The notes beneath the pieces were generated by a model. That model searched no databases, was not told where the DNA came from, and saw only the letters and a list, made by a program, of their open reading frames with translations. A program made the position numbers and the translations under genes. This document shows positions 29,496 through 40,976 of a stretch of 64,000 nucleotides of DNA, piece after piece. Within the stretch, counting starts at the first letter, position 1. The number at the start of each line of letters is the position of its first letter. Source of the stretch: Echeneis naucrates (lineage: Eukaryota; Chordata; Actinopteri; Carangiformes; Echeneidae); contig NC_042530.1 in the NCBI RefSeq assembly GCF_900963305.1, positions 5,400,890-5,464,889 on the forward strand. Reading direction: 5' to 3'.

Positions 29496-32406
29496 TCAGG
29501 TCTGTCTGATATAGTCAGAAACATCAGTCAGACACAGGCTCTCATTATCCAGGTACTCCAGGATCACATTACCCCCGTTGTACAGAGGAGTTTCAGGGTG
29601 AGCCAGCAGGGAGAGCAAAGTGTCATCCATCCGCAAAGCCTCACCTGTCTGAGGATGGCATAACCGCAGCTTCTGCAAACGCAGAGGAGAGACAAATGCT
29701 GTCAAGGCTTATTCAAGAGACCCGCATAATATCAGAAAGAGAAGATTCATCCTTTGTGTTAATGAGAAAAAGCTGCACAAAGACGGCACACTGCAAACAG
29801 GAGGCAAATATCTATAAACAATAAAATTACATGTGCTTCACTATTGAAGGTCTTTGTGCTTATTTTAGTGAGTATAAGTCATGAAGAACACAAGCTATTT
29901 CATTAAAGAAAGTAATATGAGAAGTGGGGGAAACAGATCAGTCACTTAACTGTAGTTGTAAATGTGTTCATGAAATGTTTTGTGGTTATTAGTGACTGTA
30001 CTCCTGCTAGCTGTTACCTTAGCTGTCAGGACATTATTATTGTTTTTGAGGCTGGCTAAGGAGGCTGCATAATCCACCACTTTCCCCACACTCCATTTGG
30101 AACAGAAGAACATTGGTTGGCTGGAGCATTTCGAATCTTTGGGGAGATAAACCTGAAAATAGGTTCTCTCTGTCTGGAAGGCCAGAAAAGGAAAGAAATT
30201 AAATCAGCTGGACGGCATAATGAACAACATTATACACAGACACGCACATTTTTCAAAAAGATATGCAGAAAAACGTCGTATGTCAATATTGTTTTCACTT
30301 AAATAAATGAAAGCTTGGATATTACCTGCGGTAGTCCCTTGTCTCCAGCAGCATGCAGCTTCAGTTTCATTAATGCTACCTTAGCTGCAGTTGCACTGTT
30401 CTTTGCTCCTCTGCGTCCTTTACTTTTGGATCCATCCTTTGACTCTAAATGATTCAAACATAATACAAATGTATACAGGCTAAGTAACATAAATATTCAT
30501 TTGTTCATCTTCTACCGCTTATCCAGGTTGCGGGGGGTGCTGGAGCCAATCCCAGCTCACATAGGGCAAGGGCGGGGTAACCATGGACAGGTCGCCATAC
30601 CATCACAGGGCCAACATACAGAGATGGACAGTGACAAAATGTTCACACTCAGACCTGCAGGCAATTTAGAGTCACCAATTCACCTAAAAATGCATGGTGG
30701 GAGGAAACTGGAGTACTCGGTGGAAACCCACACAAGCACGAGGAGAACGTGCAAACGCCGGCGTGCCTGGGTTCAGTTCCCAGGCCCAGGCCCAGACCCA
30801 GCCGTTCTTGTTGTGAGGCAACAGCGCTAACCACCATGCTACCATGCTGCCATAATACAAACAGATGTGGATTAATTATGACAAAGACAGCATTTTGTTT
30901 AACACTGATCCCATGTGGACAAAATAGGAATGATAAAAGAAACAGCTATATTGTCAAGTTCCAGATTTCAAGTGACTATTCCTTAACTGTAACTTACCCA
31001 CAATCTTTTGCACCAGCTCTTTGGTGGCTGCCATTCGAGGTTTTTGGACCTCCAACTTCTCACACTTATGATCATCTTGATGACGGTGGCTTTAAGTCAA
31101 GAATAAAAAGCTTTATTTATTTTTGCTACAATCATTTCTTGATTTAAAGCCACACAAATTACTTGTGTCAATGCTGATAAGATTTTATTTATGAAAAAAG
31201 AACAACAAAAACAAGAAAAACTTAAACCTACGCCAAACAAAAATGTTTTTCACACTGCGGACATATTACTGGCAATAACTCTTTCCCCTTGCAGTCATCA
31301 AATGAGCACGGATAACTCGTACTGCCACCAGTGGCTCTTGGCTCCTTTTTCACTAGCTCCTAAAAACAGGTCAAAGGAAATTATGTTCAAAAACAATACA
31401 GCTAGTCTCTAAGTGTTATGCCAGAAGAAAATGTATTTGTCTTAGTCTTATCAAGGAACATTATTAATGTCATACGCAGAACAGCCTACCTCAGGACATG
31501 AGTGGGCCTCTCTGTTTCTGTGTTCAAGGCTGTAAGAGACAAAGGGATCCATGGCTTACAGTATAACAGCCAATCACATTACATCATTATGCCATTAAAA
31601 TTACACAACATATGTATATAATTCTATTTTACGCAACTTCATCTCTTCATCACTGTGCTAATATTTTTAATTACATTTCAATGGTTAAAAAGTCAGAAAT
31701 ACTGGCAGTAAAATATAAATAAAAAATCTAACAAATGTCATATGAGAAAGTACAGTGTGATAATACATCTCAGAGTGTTTTACAGTGTTACTGTGACACC
31801 CATTTATTCGGAGCTAAAGGTCTGAAAATCCCCTTTAATTCTGGACTGGGATCTTACCAGAAAACACCGCAACAAGAGTCACAGACAAATGGAAGGAAAT
31901 CTGTAGGAAGGATAGAGACAACAAGCTCAACCTGGTAATTTACATAATAGGGGCAATTCCCTGACAAACTGCATCGCTACCAGACAGTTTATTACAGGTT
32001 TCAGGATAATGTACTGTGATCTGAGGAGTAATTGTTGCAGCTACTGCAGCTGGTTCAGGGGAGATCACTCGTGAAAAGGTGCTCAGGTCGATGCATTTTC
32101 TCTTTCTTGAGTGATAACATACACTAACAGGTTAGTCAGCCAGTAGCCAAAGCTCGGAGACGGACTGGCTGTTCTGCACAAACTGCTGTGACCATAAACT
32201 GGAGATGGTGACGTTAGCAGTTAGCTAACCAAGCTAGCTGACAGGCTAACCACACTAAACAGACGTTGGCTGTTTTACTGTCGCCCGAGTCGTGTCGCAC
32301 CTCATTAAGTTATTAATTCATTTGTATGATTCAATTTAAGTTGAAACAGACCTTTCAAATTGCAGGAATCAACTTGACAATGTTTCCCAATGTCTAACTC
32401 TGCCAT
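29496..32406 (-). CDS. zfand1: AN1-type zinc finger protein 1 (ZFAND1)
   Basis: Cytosolic protein that in mammals brings p97/VCP and the 26S proteasome to arsenite-induced stress granules. Coding exons in order: 32406-32352, 31900-31858, 31529-31490, 31359-31232, 31089-30998, 30444-30326, 30173-30018 and 29672-29496, joining in phase to 269 residues (human 268). Two AN1 zinc fingers occupy about residues 10-52 (HCQVDSCNLKDFLPFVCDSC, then HRNREAHSC) and 64-101 (YPCSFDDCKGKELLPVICPQ, then HRHQDDHKC), with all Cys/His ligands present. The C-terminal ubiquitin-like region includes FQVYLPK, MFFCSKWSVGKVVDYAASLA and PLYNGGNVILEYLDN. Exon 7 has two in-frame acceptors (exon start 30173 or 30152); the upstream one restores TERTYFQ, conserved with human. 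Divergent from chmp4c, as on human 8q21. Confidence 0.96.
30499..30855. repeat. teleost interspersed repeat (TTCTACCGCTTATCC family, SINE or LINE-tail type)
   Basis: A roughly 355-base copy inside the zfand1 intron between the exons ending at 30444 and 30998. It begins with ttctaccgcttatcc and contains the words gctggagccaatcccagct, ggcggggtaaccatggacag, gcaatttagagtcacc, gtgggaggaaact and ggagaacgtgcaaac. It closes with ttgtgaggcaacagcgctaa, ccaccatgctaccatgctgc. These words are those of a very common fish repeat; I am unsure of its formal class. Its divergence and an internal ccaggcccaggcccag expansion suggest an old, inactive copy. A 109-codon open frame within it is an accident. Confidence 0.8.
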
Positions 32407-32950
32407 TAGCTAGCCGTGAGTCTGCGGATGTCAACATGAACTTTGACCCCAAGAGTCTGATCACGTGACCGAGTCTAAGTTTTTAAATTTAAAATCAAAT
32501 AAATAAATATTCATCCTATAACCACGAGAAGTTTCTTATATATGTTAAAGTTGAATCGCTTTTAAGTGCATATTGTATAATTATATGAGCCTTTCATTTC
32601 CTTACGATGTCAATATTATTTTCTTCTTTCGCTCAAAACAATAAATGAGCACATCCGTCATAATTCGTGGTAAGACTAATGTTAAAAAGTCGTTTTGTTT
32701 TTTTTACATTTTTTAAATGATGGGGGAAAAGACGTTTCAGGGCGAAATGGAGGCAGAGGGTCAGGTGACATTACGTCACTCAGGTATGGGTTAAAGGTGT
32801 GGTGAAAGGTGCGTTCACTGGCTCGTTTGAATTGAAAGTGCAAAGTCGCCCAACAGGAAAATCTGCCAGCAACACACTGCCTGTAGAGACACTGGACTGG
32901 ATCCCCGGAGCTGTGATTCTTCGGACAGATCGACCCAAAGGCTGATAAAA
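32407..32950. promoter_or_regulatory. shared zfand1/chmp4c bidirectional promoter region
   Basis: Only 544 bases separate the two start codons. A palindromic TCACGTGA (E-box/CLEAR-type) is at 32461-32468, about 55 bases upstream of the zfand1 ATG. A TTACGTCA (CRE/ATF) is at 32771-32778, about 170 bases before the chmp4c ATG. The zfand1 side carries GTTAGC/GCTAAC words at about 32213-32255, inside its first intron. The middle of the region is AT-rich. Whether the motifs are used is inference. Confidence 0.6.
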
Positions 32951-35239
32951 ATGAGCAAAATCTCCAAACTTTTCAAGGGGAGCTCATCGAGCTCCTCAAA
33001 GTCCAAACACCACCGGTCGAAGGGAGGACCGTCCCCGCAGGAGGCCATCCATAAACTGAGGGAAACGGAGGAAATGTTGACGAAGAAGCAGGAATACCTG
33101 GAGAAGAGGATAGAGCAGGAAATAGCAATAGCTAAGAAACATGGCACAAAAAACAAGAGAGGTATGTTTTTATATTTGTTAGAAGTGAATTAATTAATGT
33201 TTTTAACGAAGCCCACAGTCTATCTTCATTTGTGAGTATTATGGTATATTAGCTATTGTCTTTTGTAGGCAAATAATCAGCTGAATCTTATCTCAGGTAT
33301 GAAAATGTGGTTGAAGGGGTTTCATTCTCACACCGCCCATAATGTTGTTTTGGTTGCCTCATCAAATGAGCAAATTCAACTGACATAGCAGCAACAAGTA
33401 CAAGGTTGTGTAAAGTGAAGTGACAGAGGAGAAAAAATAACATCGGTGTTCAGGGTGTTTCAGCATTACTTAGGTGAATCACCTCAGACTAAAAATAAGC
33501 ATTATGTAATGGGAGGAACCGTTTTTGTTCCCAACCAGTGTATAAGGTATGAAATTGTCAGACACATAAGTGATAAGTGAATTCTGAAATCTCTCTGTAT
33601 CAGCTGCTCTGCAGGCCCTGAAGAGGAAGAAGCGTTTGGAGCAGCAGCTAACACAGATTGATGGCACGCTCTCCACCATCGAGTTTCAGAGAGAAGCTTT
33701 GGAAAACTCACACACCAACACAGAGGTCCTGAAGAATATGGGATATGCTGCCAAGGCCATGAAACAAGTCCATGAGAACATGTAAGAACCTGCTGGTATA
33801 AACAAAAAAACTGACATGAATTTGTATTAATTTACCTGCATAGTCTAAAATTGGTGCAGAGCAAAAATGGTATATTTTTTATGGAAGACCCAAATGTGTA
33901 CCTATTTTTAAAGGATGCTTTACAAGACATTTGAACTGGAAAACTGCAAAGGGGTGTATTTTTTATTCATAAAGGCCTAAGAAAAAATATGAAATCAATG
34001 CAAAGATGCACAGATTATTTTAAGTCATGTGTAGCAACCCTTAATGTAAACATTTCTGATGTTTGAGTTGCCATTTTAGATATATATTTTTAGGCTAATA
34101 TTTGGCCAGTGCGATAGGTGAACTTGGGTTTAAACTTGAGTTTATGATAATTTTAACAGTGCTATTTTATCTCCTCTGTTTTTCAGGGACATTGACAAAA
34201 TAGATGATCTGATGCAGGATATTACAGAGCAACAGGACGTGGCTCAAGAGATCAGTGAGGCCATTTCCAGGCCTTTCGGCGAGACATTTGATGAGGTTGA
34301 TATCTTTTCTTCCTCCTCTGTCAAAATCAACATGCTCTTATTTTTTTCTGTCATATCTGTGTTGCCACTTTTTTTTTTTTACACAACAAATGTCCTAAAA
34401 TATGTGCAGTATTTTCTGGTGTTACCTAGTAATACATTCCTTGCTCTTAATGCATCTGACAGAACTCTGCAATGGTTATCCTTGGTGTTTTGTTTTGTTT
34501 TTTAGGATGAGCTGCTAGCAGAGCTAGCAGAGTTGGAACAGGAGGACCTTGAGGAGAACTTGAAGACTATGGGTGGACTACCAAGTGTACCCAGCTCCAG
34601 ACTGCCTTCAGCGCGGCCCAGTCAGCGTGCAAGTAAGTATATCACAGCACAGGCCTAAAACAATAAATACAGTTTTTATCCCAGTTGTATATATTTCAAA
34701 ATGTATGTAGCAGTTATACAATGCTATCAACTGATACTTATGTATACATGAATGTAAAGTGGGCAAACATTATATTAAAAGAAAAAACATAATAACATAT
34801 TGAGATAATAGTAGGGGAAAAGTTCCCTGAAGATTTTCAATGTTTGCAAATCAGTAAAAAGTCATCATAGTTGGAGTTAAAAAAATAAAAAAATAAATAA
34901 ATTTGGTGAATGTAATTAACAGAAAATGCTAATTTGACAGGAAATAAAGAGAGAAGTGGTAGGACACAACACAAAAAAATATTGGCTCTCGTAAGCCACC
35001 AGCACATATTAACACAAATTAAGATTAATTATAGATTTTTAGAAAAATTCATTATTCCATTAATGGGTGAAGTAACCACAGATTAATAAAATTGTTTTCA
35101 GCTATATCCTTTACATTGAATCTCCCATTATAATGTGGTAGTAAAGTTAACCGTTAATTGTTTCCTTCTTTTTACAGCAACCAAGAAAAGGGTTGAAGAT
35201 GATGACGACATGCGTATGCTGGCATCGTGGGCAACTTGA
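32951..35239 (+). CDS. chmp4c: charged multivesicular body protein 4C (ESCRT-III subunit)
   Basis: Snf7-family filament protein of ESCRT-III, acting in multivesicular body sorting, cytokinetic abscission and its Aurora B checkpoint. Five exons: 32951-33161, 33604-33781, 34187-34295, 34506-34632 and 35178-35239, joining in phase to 228 residues (human 233). The basic N-terminal core includes KLRETEEMLTKKQEYLEKRI, the family hallmark GTKNKRAALQALKRKKRLEQ, DGTLSTIEFQREALENSHTN and the M-D-I-D-K-I-D-D-L-M helix. The acidic autoinhibitory part is DEDELLAELAELEQEDLEEN, and the C-terminus DDDDMRMLASWAT is the ALIX/Bro1-binding end. CHMP4C rather than 4B is chosen on the ASWAT end, ENSHTNTEV, and zfand1 adjacency. 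The exon 3 donor (GAG|gttgat) is weak but phase and protein agree. Confidence 0.96.
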
Positions 35240-35680
35240 GTACAGCTGCCTTATGCTTACTGAAAGTTGCACACAGGCATATGAAGTTTTCTTGAAGATT
35301 TAAAAAAAATATATATATTATCTTTGAGGGTTTAATTCTTTTTTTTTTTTTCTTTTTTTTTTTTTTTTTAAGGGATGATGAAGTGCATTATTTTCAACCT
35401 CCTTGTTCATAACTTTATAATGCTGCTTGGAAGGATATGTGTATCAAGAAGTGAAAAGTTTTTAAGTGAAGGAATTAAGAAACTGCGATTTTAAATATGC
35501 TTTTCTTTTCTTTACTTTTTATGTGTCATTCATGGTCAACCCCAGACTGTACTGCTTACATAAGCCCAATGAAGATATGATGGGGAGTGTGATGTCTTGA
35601 GCAAAATGCTGTAAATACACTTTGCTGTTAATATATTGCTTTTTCATTTTAAATAATAAAATAATTATTGAAGTATTGTC
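35240..35680 (+). other. chmp4c: chmp4c 3' UTR
   Basis: The UTR includes a long T-rich tract (35339-35369) and ends at AATAAA 35655-35660. The remaining 35681-36080 before the next promoter is AT-rich with no feature I can support. Confidence 0.7.
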
Positions 35681-36079
35681 AATTATTGTCTAATCTCATA
35701 ATCAGAAATACTCTATTAAAGGTGCTTCAGAAAAAGTAGAAATGGAAATCCAAAATATCACAAGAATGTGTACACCCACAAATGACACAATAGATAGATA
35801 TAAAAACAAATATTAGCACAAAGTAAGAGGTAATCAAGATGAAAGGCTCTGTGATAGGTAAGTTAAGTGAAAATATTAGAATAAAAGATAGTATATATTA
35901 AGTATTGATAAGTTCAGGCAAACATCAGGTGCAGTAGTGACGATCTTGATCTATCTGTTGTATCAATATTGGTGAATAAGGAGTCCCATAGATATTGTTC
36001 AGCATGGATTTGTCTGTAATATCATTAGTTTTATAGCTTTTAATGCTAAATATTGTCACTCATTTACTGTAAAGTTTCC

Positions 36080-36270
36080 GCCTGTATAGCTATGTCGCAT
36101 CCGGTTCGCTTTCCTTTTATTTTGAAAGGCTTGGCCGGAAAGCTCCGTCTCTGCGTTGCTGTTAGCTTGTGACTCTTACAAAGGGGGAAATCCTGCTCCG
36201 CTGAATTAGCCTCCAAAAAGTCAACCAGCACCCGAAACCGGCAAATAATCGGAATAAAACCCGATCCAAC
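36080..36270 (+). promoter_or_regulatory. promoter and 5' UTR of the AIG1-type GTPase gene
   Basis: A modest rise in CpG with an ETS-like ggccggaaag near 36131-36140 and a GTTAGC word at about 36165-36170 precedes the ATG at 36271. Start site unknown. Confidence 0.45.
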
Positions 36271-38152
36271 ATGGAGACGGACAAACCACAGCGCACCACA
36301 GGTAAGCTGCTGAAGTTTTTATCTTAAAAAAAAAAAAAAAAAAAACAGCCGCCAAGCTGTCAAACAAACATGGCGGATTTTAGCGGCTAAGTTAGCCAGC
36401 AGTTTTCAGCTCGGTGCCTCAGACTGTCACAGCAGGCTTCCTGGACATTTCATCTTTTTCAGATAAGTCCAAATCTGGGAGGTTTGTTTCCCTGAAACTC
36501 ACACAAACACACTGCCGAGCTGCATGCAATCTCCCGGATGACAGCAAAGTTTTAATTGGGCTCATATTTATACTTGTTAAATAACATATCCCACTAAAAA
36601 GATAGTAATACATCGTATATTATTTATCTGTGCACTGTAACAAAGAACAGGAAATGAAACTTGGAAATTTGGAGATGATATTAAAGTCCCGTTTTTTTTT
36701 TTAGTAAATATACATGTTTTTTATTGTGAACATATGTTGAACTGGTTTTTGCTTGATGGACGAAAGTTTAATGTGGGAAAGTTGGTTTTCACTGCTATGA
36801 ATGTTGTTAGAGTTGTAATACTCTAATAACACAGATATAAATATAATTTAATTTAATTTAAATAAAGTTTTATTCAATTTAACAGACTATGCAATAAAAC
36901 AAGCTAATAGGTGTATTTATTTGTAAATGAAACAGTAGTAAGGTAAGCTTATCTGAAACAATCACTATTAACAGTCTTTAAATGGTCTTTACATGCCAGT
37001 TACATTGTGCTGCATCCCATCCTAACAGACGGTCCTGGAACAGAAAGGGCGGCTAAGGAGACAGAAGCAGCAGCTCCAGCAGCCAACCACCTGCCTGAGA
37101 TCAGTGTGGTGGTGTTGGGGTGGAGATGGCCTGGGAAGAGCCTGACTGCCAACACTATAATGGGCAGAGAGGAATTTCACCTGGAGCGAGCGGCAGAGTT
37201 TTGCGTTAAGAGGCAAACTGAGGTGCAGGGGCGGCAGGTGACTGTCGTGGACACCCCGGGGTGGTTCTCCACCCAGGACACACCGCCCTCCTATAAAGAG
37301 GAGCTGGTGAGAGGAGCTTCTCTCACCCCTCCAGGTCCACATGCCTTCCTGCTGGTCATCCCAGTAGGCATGTTCACAGAGGTGGACCGTGCACGAATCG
37401 AGGAGCACGTGAGCCTCTTTGGGGAGAATGTGTGGAAGCATACTATTGTGGTTTTCACCTGGGCGGAGGTTTTGAAGAAAATTTCAATAGAGAGGTACAT
37501 TCGCAGGGAGGGCAAGGATCTGCAGTGGGTGTTGGAAAAGTGTAAGCGAAGGTACTTCGTCATAAATAATTGCATATATGGGGAGCATCCACAGGTAGGA
37601 CGCTTGATGGAGAGGGTTGAGAAGATGGTGGCCGAAGAAGGGGGATACTACAAGCCAAAGGAGGGGGGGCAAGAGAAGAAAACACTTGATGAGAACAAGA
37701 ACCCAGCTGGAGAGCTGCACAATCTGGGGGCACGACCCAAACAAAACTCTGGCCTGAGTTTGTCTAAAGCCATGCAAGTGGATTCCCTTTCCAGTAAGTC
37801 ATTTCTGTGCATTTCCTGTCAACGTAAGTGAATTAACAGATTTTTAGCTCCAAAACTGTGAAGCATGTGAAAGCACTGTTGACATATTGTTATTTTTAAG
37901 GATATGACTTATTTGTAACTCCTCTGTCCAGTAAGTTATTGAGCAATGTTAGCTCAGTCATTTCCTCCTGCAGTCTCCATTACAACCTTAGAAAGGGAGG
38001 GGAAGAAAAGCACAACATTAAAACAATATCTACATCACAGTATTTTAGCTAAGTCCATGTAAATAAAATATTTAGAAAAAAGTGTAAACTGGAGTCATAT
38101 GAGTAATTGACTGTGTCCATTTCCAGATCAACCAGACACTCCCGACTACTGA
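36271..38152 (+). CDS. AIG1/GIMAP-type GTPase, short single-domain protein
   Basis: Member of the AIG1 (GIMAP) family of septin-like GTPases, which in vertebrates are mostly expressed in immune cells. Exons 36271-36301, 37029-37793 and 38127-38152 join in phase to 273 residues. If the second donor were ignored the frame would instead end at 37831. The AIG1 domain covers about 34-230: ISVVVLGWRWPGKS (G1, 35-48), VTVVDTPGWF (G3, 81-90), HAFLLVIPVGMFTEVDRARI and the conserved box IVVFTWAEVL (G4 region), then YFVINN. The G1 loop is GWRWPGKS rather than the usual GNTGAGKS-type sequence, and the G4 position has Glu where family members often have Asp. The tail is Lys/Glu-rich with no transmembrane helix or CAAX box. 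It could be a GIMAP-like gene specific to fish. Function is not inferred beyond nucleotide binding. Confidence 0.85.
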
Positions 38153-39603
38153 AACTACTACTGTAAAGCATGACCTATGGAGCCATTACCGCCTTACTGA
38201 CCTGATGGCCACACTGCATGTTTGATAGAAAGGAAAAGGGTAATCAACTGAAATGTAACTGAATGTACAAACAAATATGATTTATTTTATTTATTTTTTT
38301 AATGGCGTGCTCTCTGACTGATGATATGGGAGGCATTTTCAACATAGGCGCCTTTCTCTCTTCCCCTGTTTTAACATGCATTGATATTTTGTTTGTTAGT
38401 GTGAAATATATTTGTCGGTTTGTGACAGTGTCTTTCGGGCTGTGTGACAGGTCAGATTGAATTTGATCTAAAACAAGGAGGCACAAATTTTAAAATTTAG
38501 TTGCTATTTTTAATCTCAGTGTGTACACTCCTTAGCCGAGGCAGATACCAATGGCAGAACTGCACTATATTGTTTCTATAGTATTCTGTTGGTGATGTTG
38601 GAGGGAATTGCTTTTTTTTAACGATTTCCATTTGTTGTGACCAAACTGTAAATGCTTCTCTAATTCTGTCATGTTTATTACACTCTCAGTGTACAGTTGT
38701 AAAGCACTTGAGCAGTTATTGATTTTTGTCTGTTGCTTAAATCGGGGGTTTCACTAGCTTTCCTCTCTGAGATGGCCAGTGAGTTACGTGCACTGTCAGA
38801 GAGCCAAGGCTTTTTAGAGACGACGATATGACTGTGAAGTGATTTGTTTAGAAGACTCAGTAACACAATCAAAGGTTCTACATAGTAAATATGTCAAAGC
38901 ACATTGATGTAGAGTTTCCATGTGGTTATGACAATGTGGAGTGACCATTAGTTGCCTTATGGAGCAGATGATCCTGTTTGAAATGAGCTTAACAATGTTC
39001 TGTTAGACCTCAAGGATGCACGGTGTAAATATAAGATGCCTTTGTTTTGTAAGTTCCACAGGGAAGCTCTAAGTTTTTGTTGGTGGAAAAATGAGAACTG
39101 GTTTTGTCAGTAGACCAAATAATAGACCAACTATTTGTTGTGTTGTCATGAGATATTGGTCTGTATGTCTACACGACAATAACAATAAGAACTAGGTTAA
39201 AAAGTTACATATTCCACATGGGTAAAGCAACATTTAATATGTGTTTTTAGGCAGACTTCAATACTGAATTTAGCACCTTTTTCAAAAAAGATGGCTCTTG
39301 AACAAGGTGGAGTCATCTGCTCTGGACACACACTCTTGTGTTGCAAAGCCATTTTACATAGGCCTCTTTTGTGAGCCTGACTGAGACTGAATCTGAGGGT
39401 CAGCCACCACATAAGTCTTGCCGTGCTCCACTACCACTGGAGAAGCTTGTTTAAGGAACAACACAGTAGATGGATACACGCTGTAATTAACTATGGTTGT
39501 GTTGCCCAGCTGGATGTCCTGCTTGTTGTTGGGCCTCAAACCAGCATGTGTTTGCTGTATGCAGTGTAAAAGAGCCCTTTAAAGGAGTGGCCTTAAGAAT
39601 AAA
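38153..39603 (+). other. AIG1-type GTPase 3' UTR, inferred extent
   Basis: AT-rich sequence after the TGA. The AATAAA at 39598-39603 is the clearest candidate polyadenylation signal. If used, this UTR would overlap the antisense candidate exon at 39354-39554; an earlier end is possible. Confidence 0.35.
39354..39554 (-). CDS. candidate terminal coding exon of an unrecognised minus-strand gene
   Basis: On the minus strand an acceptor-like ctcttttacactgcatacag precedes 67 open codons ending in TAA. The encoded peptide begins QTHAGLRPNNKQDIQL, continues GNTTIVNYSVYPSTVLFLKQ, and ends KTYVVADPQIQSQSGSQKRPM. The codon choice and amino-acid mix look like real protein rather than AT-rich noise, unlike the surrounding sequence. 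I do not recognise the family. There is an in-frame stop just upstream of the acceptor, so it cannot be a single-exon gene unless a non-ATG start is used. Partner exons were not found with confidence. It could also be the relic of a degraded gene. Confidence 0.4.
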   Translation of the reverse strand, partial: QTHAGLRPNNKQDIQLGNTTIVNYSVYPSTVLFLKQASPVVVEHGKTYVVADPQIQSQSGSQKRPM

Positions 39604-40680
39604 CAGCTGCTCACAGTGTTGAATCCTTGCTTTGCATATCTGAGAGCCACAGCTCAGTTCACTTTGGTTAACAGTTAACTCAGTATACCCAATTTATTCC
39701 TTAAAATTCACAGCATTGATCATTGGCCATCAGTTCCAGATCTACATTTCGATCTAGTTGGACCTCGTTTTAACTTGGCTAGAAAGCAGATCACTAGGTA
39801 TGAGCCAGGACTCACAGCAACTTTAAACGTTTTAATCATATGAATGCTGTAAACGTATTACCTCTGTCTCTTAAAAGCGGCTTCTGCATTTTTCAGTGTG
39901 AATCTATTTTTTTATTCATTACAGAGTGAAGCAGATCAAATAATGTCTGCTCATATATAGGACTGTTCCACTGTGGGGAAATACTGATGTGTGTTGACAA
40001 TAGAGATAGAAATGTTGGACAGGAAACTGCCATGATATCAACCTATCATACACTCATATCGGCTATTTAACATTCAGGGGATTAATGATTAAACACAATT
40101 ACACCACTACAGATGTACCTCCTACTTTACTGTGTTTAATGTCACTTGGTTGGCAGAGTAACCTTTCTTGCTTCATTTAATGAGTGCTTTATTGTGTATT
40201 TTTTCTTCCTTTAAGCCCAAATAAGTGTGTATTTTTCTCTACTGAAAGTGTGGTGCCTTTTCCTTAAACATTTGATGTGAACTTTTACCATCCAGGCATT
40301 ACATTCATTACTGTTTTATCTGCAGATTATTTTGATTGATCATTTTTTTGTTTGATTGAACCTATTGGTCATTTAGCCCTTGAAATGTCAGAAGAGTGTG
40401 GAAAATACGTGTGTTGCCTTTAAATTAGTTAAAAATTAGTCAAAAATTAAGACATTTAATCCATCATGTTATTTTTAAAGCTAGAACTAGCAAAGGATTT
40501 AATATTGTCTTTAGGTGATCACTGAAATGCAGAAAAACAACTGCACATGAACCTCTCAGTTACTTCATTTATAATATAAATACATTTTCAGAATATAGTA
40601 TACAGTCCCAATTTATGAGACAGCTATTCATAAATGAAGTGTGAAGCCAAAAACCTACATTAGTTACTTTGATATTTTGG

Positions 40681-40694
40681 CCACTAGATGGCAG
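40681..40694 (+). promoter_or_regulatory. CTCF-type motif
   Basis: CCACTAGATGGCAG matches every position of the vertebrate CTCF core consensus CCASYAGRKGGCRS. It sits in the gap between the chmp4c/GTPase block and plxdc2. Occupancy is unproven; such a short motif occurs by chance occasionally. Confidence 0.5.
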
Positions 40695-40976
40695 GAAGAT
40701 ACCATCTCACGGTAGATGGAAGTGTTTACAGCAGCTGCAGCTTCATGATTCACAGCTCTGGTATGACCTTGCCCACAACGGATTCATTAACTTGATTTTA
40801 GGAATGTAATAGCTGGGTGTCCAACTATTAACACCCACTTATGACAGTTTATAGGCAAAATGTGCAGTGTTTTTTTTTTTCCTCGTTACACCCTCACTAT
40901 AAAGTTATTAAAAGTTAAAAACCTCTTCTTGTCCTTCGTGCCAATGAACTAGTCCGGTCCTGAATAATGAGGCCTC

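Noticed and set aside
30501-30830. 109-codon + strand open frame
   Set aside because: Lies entirely within the interspersed fish repeat in a zfand1 intron.
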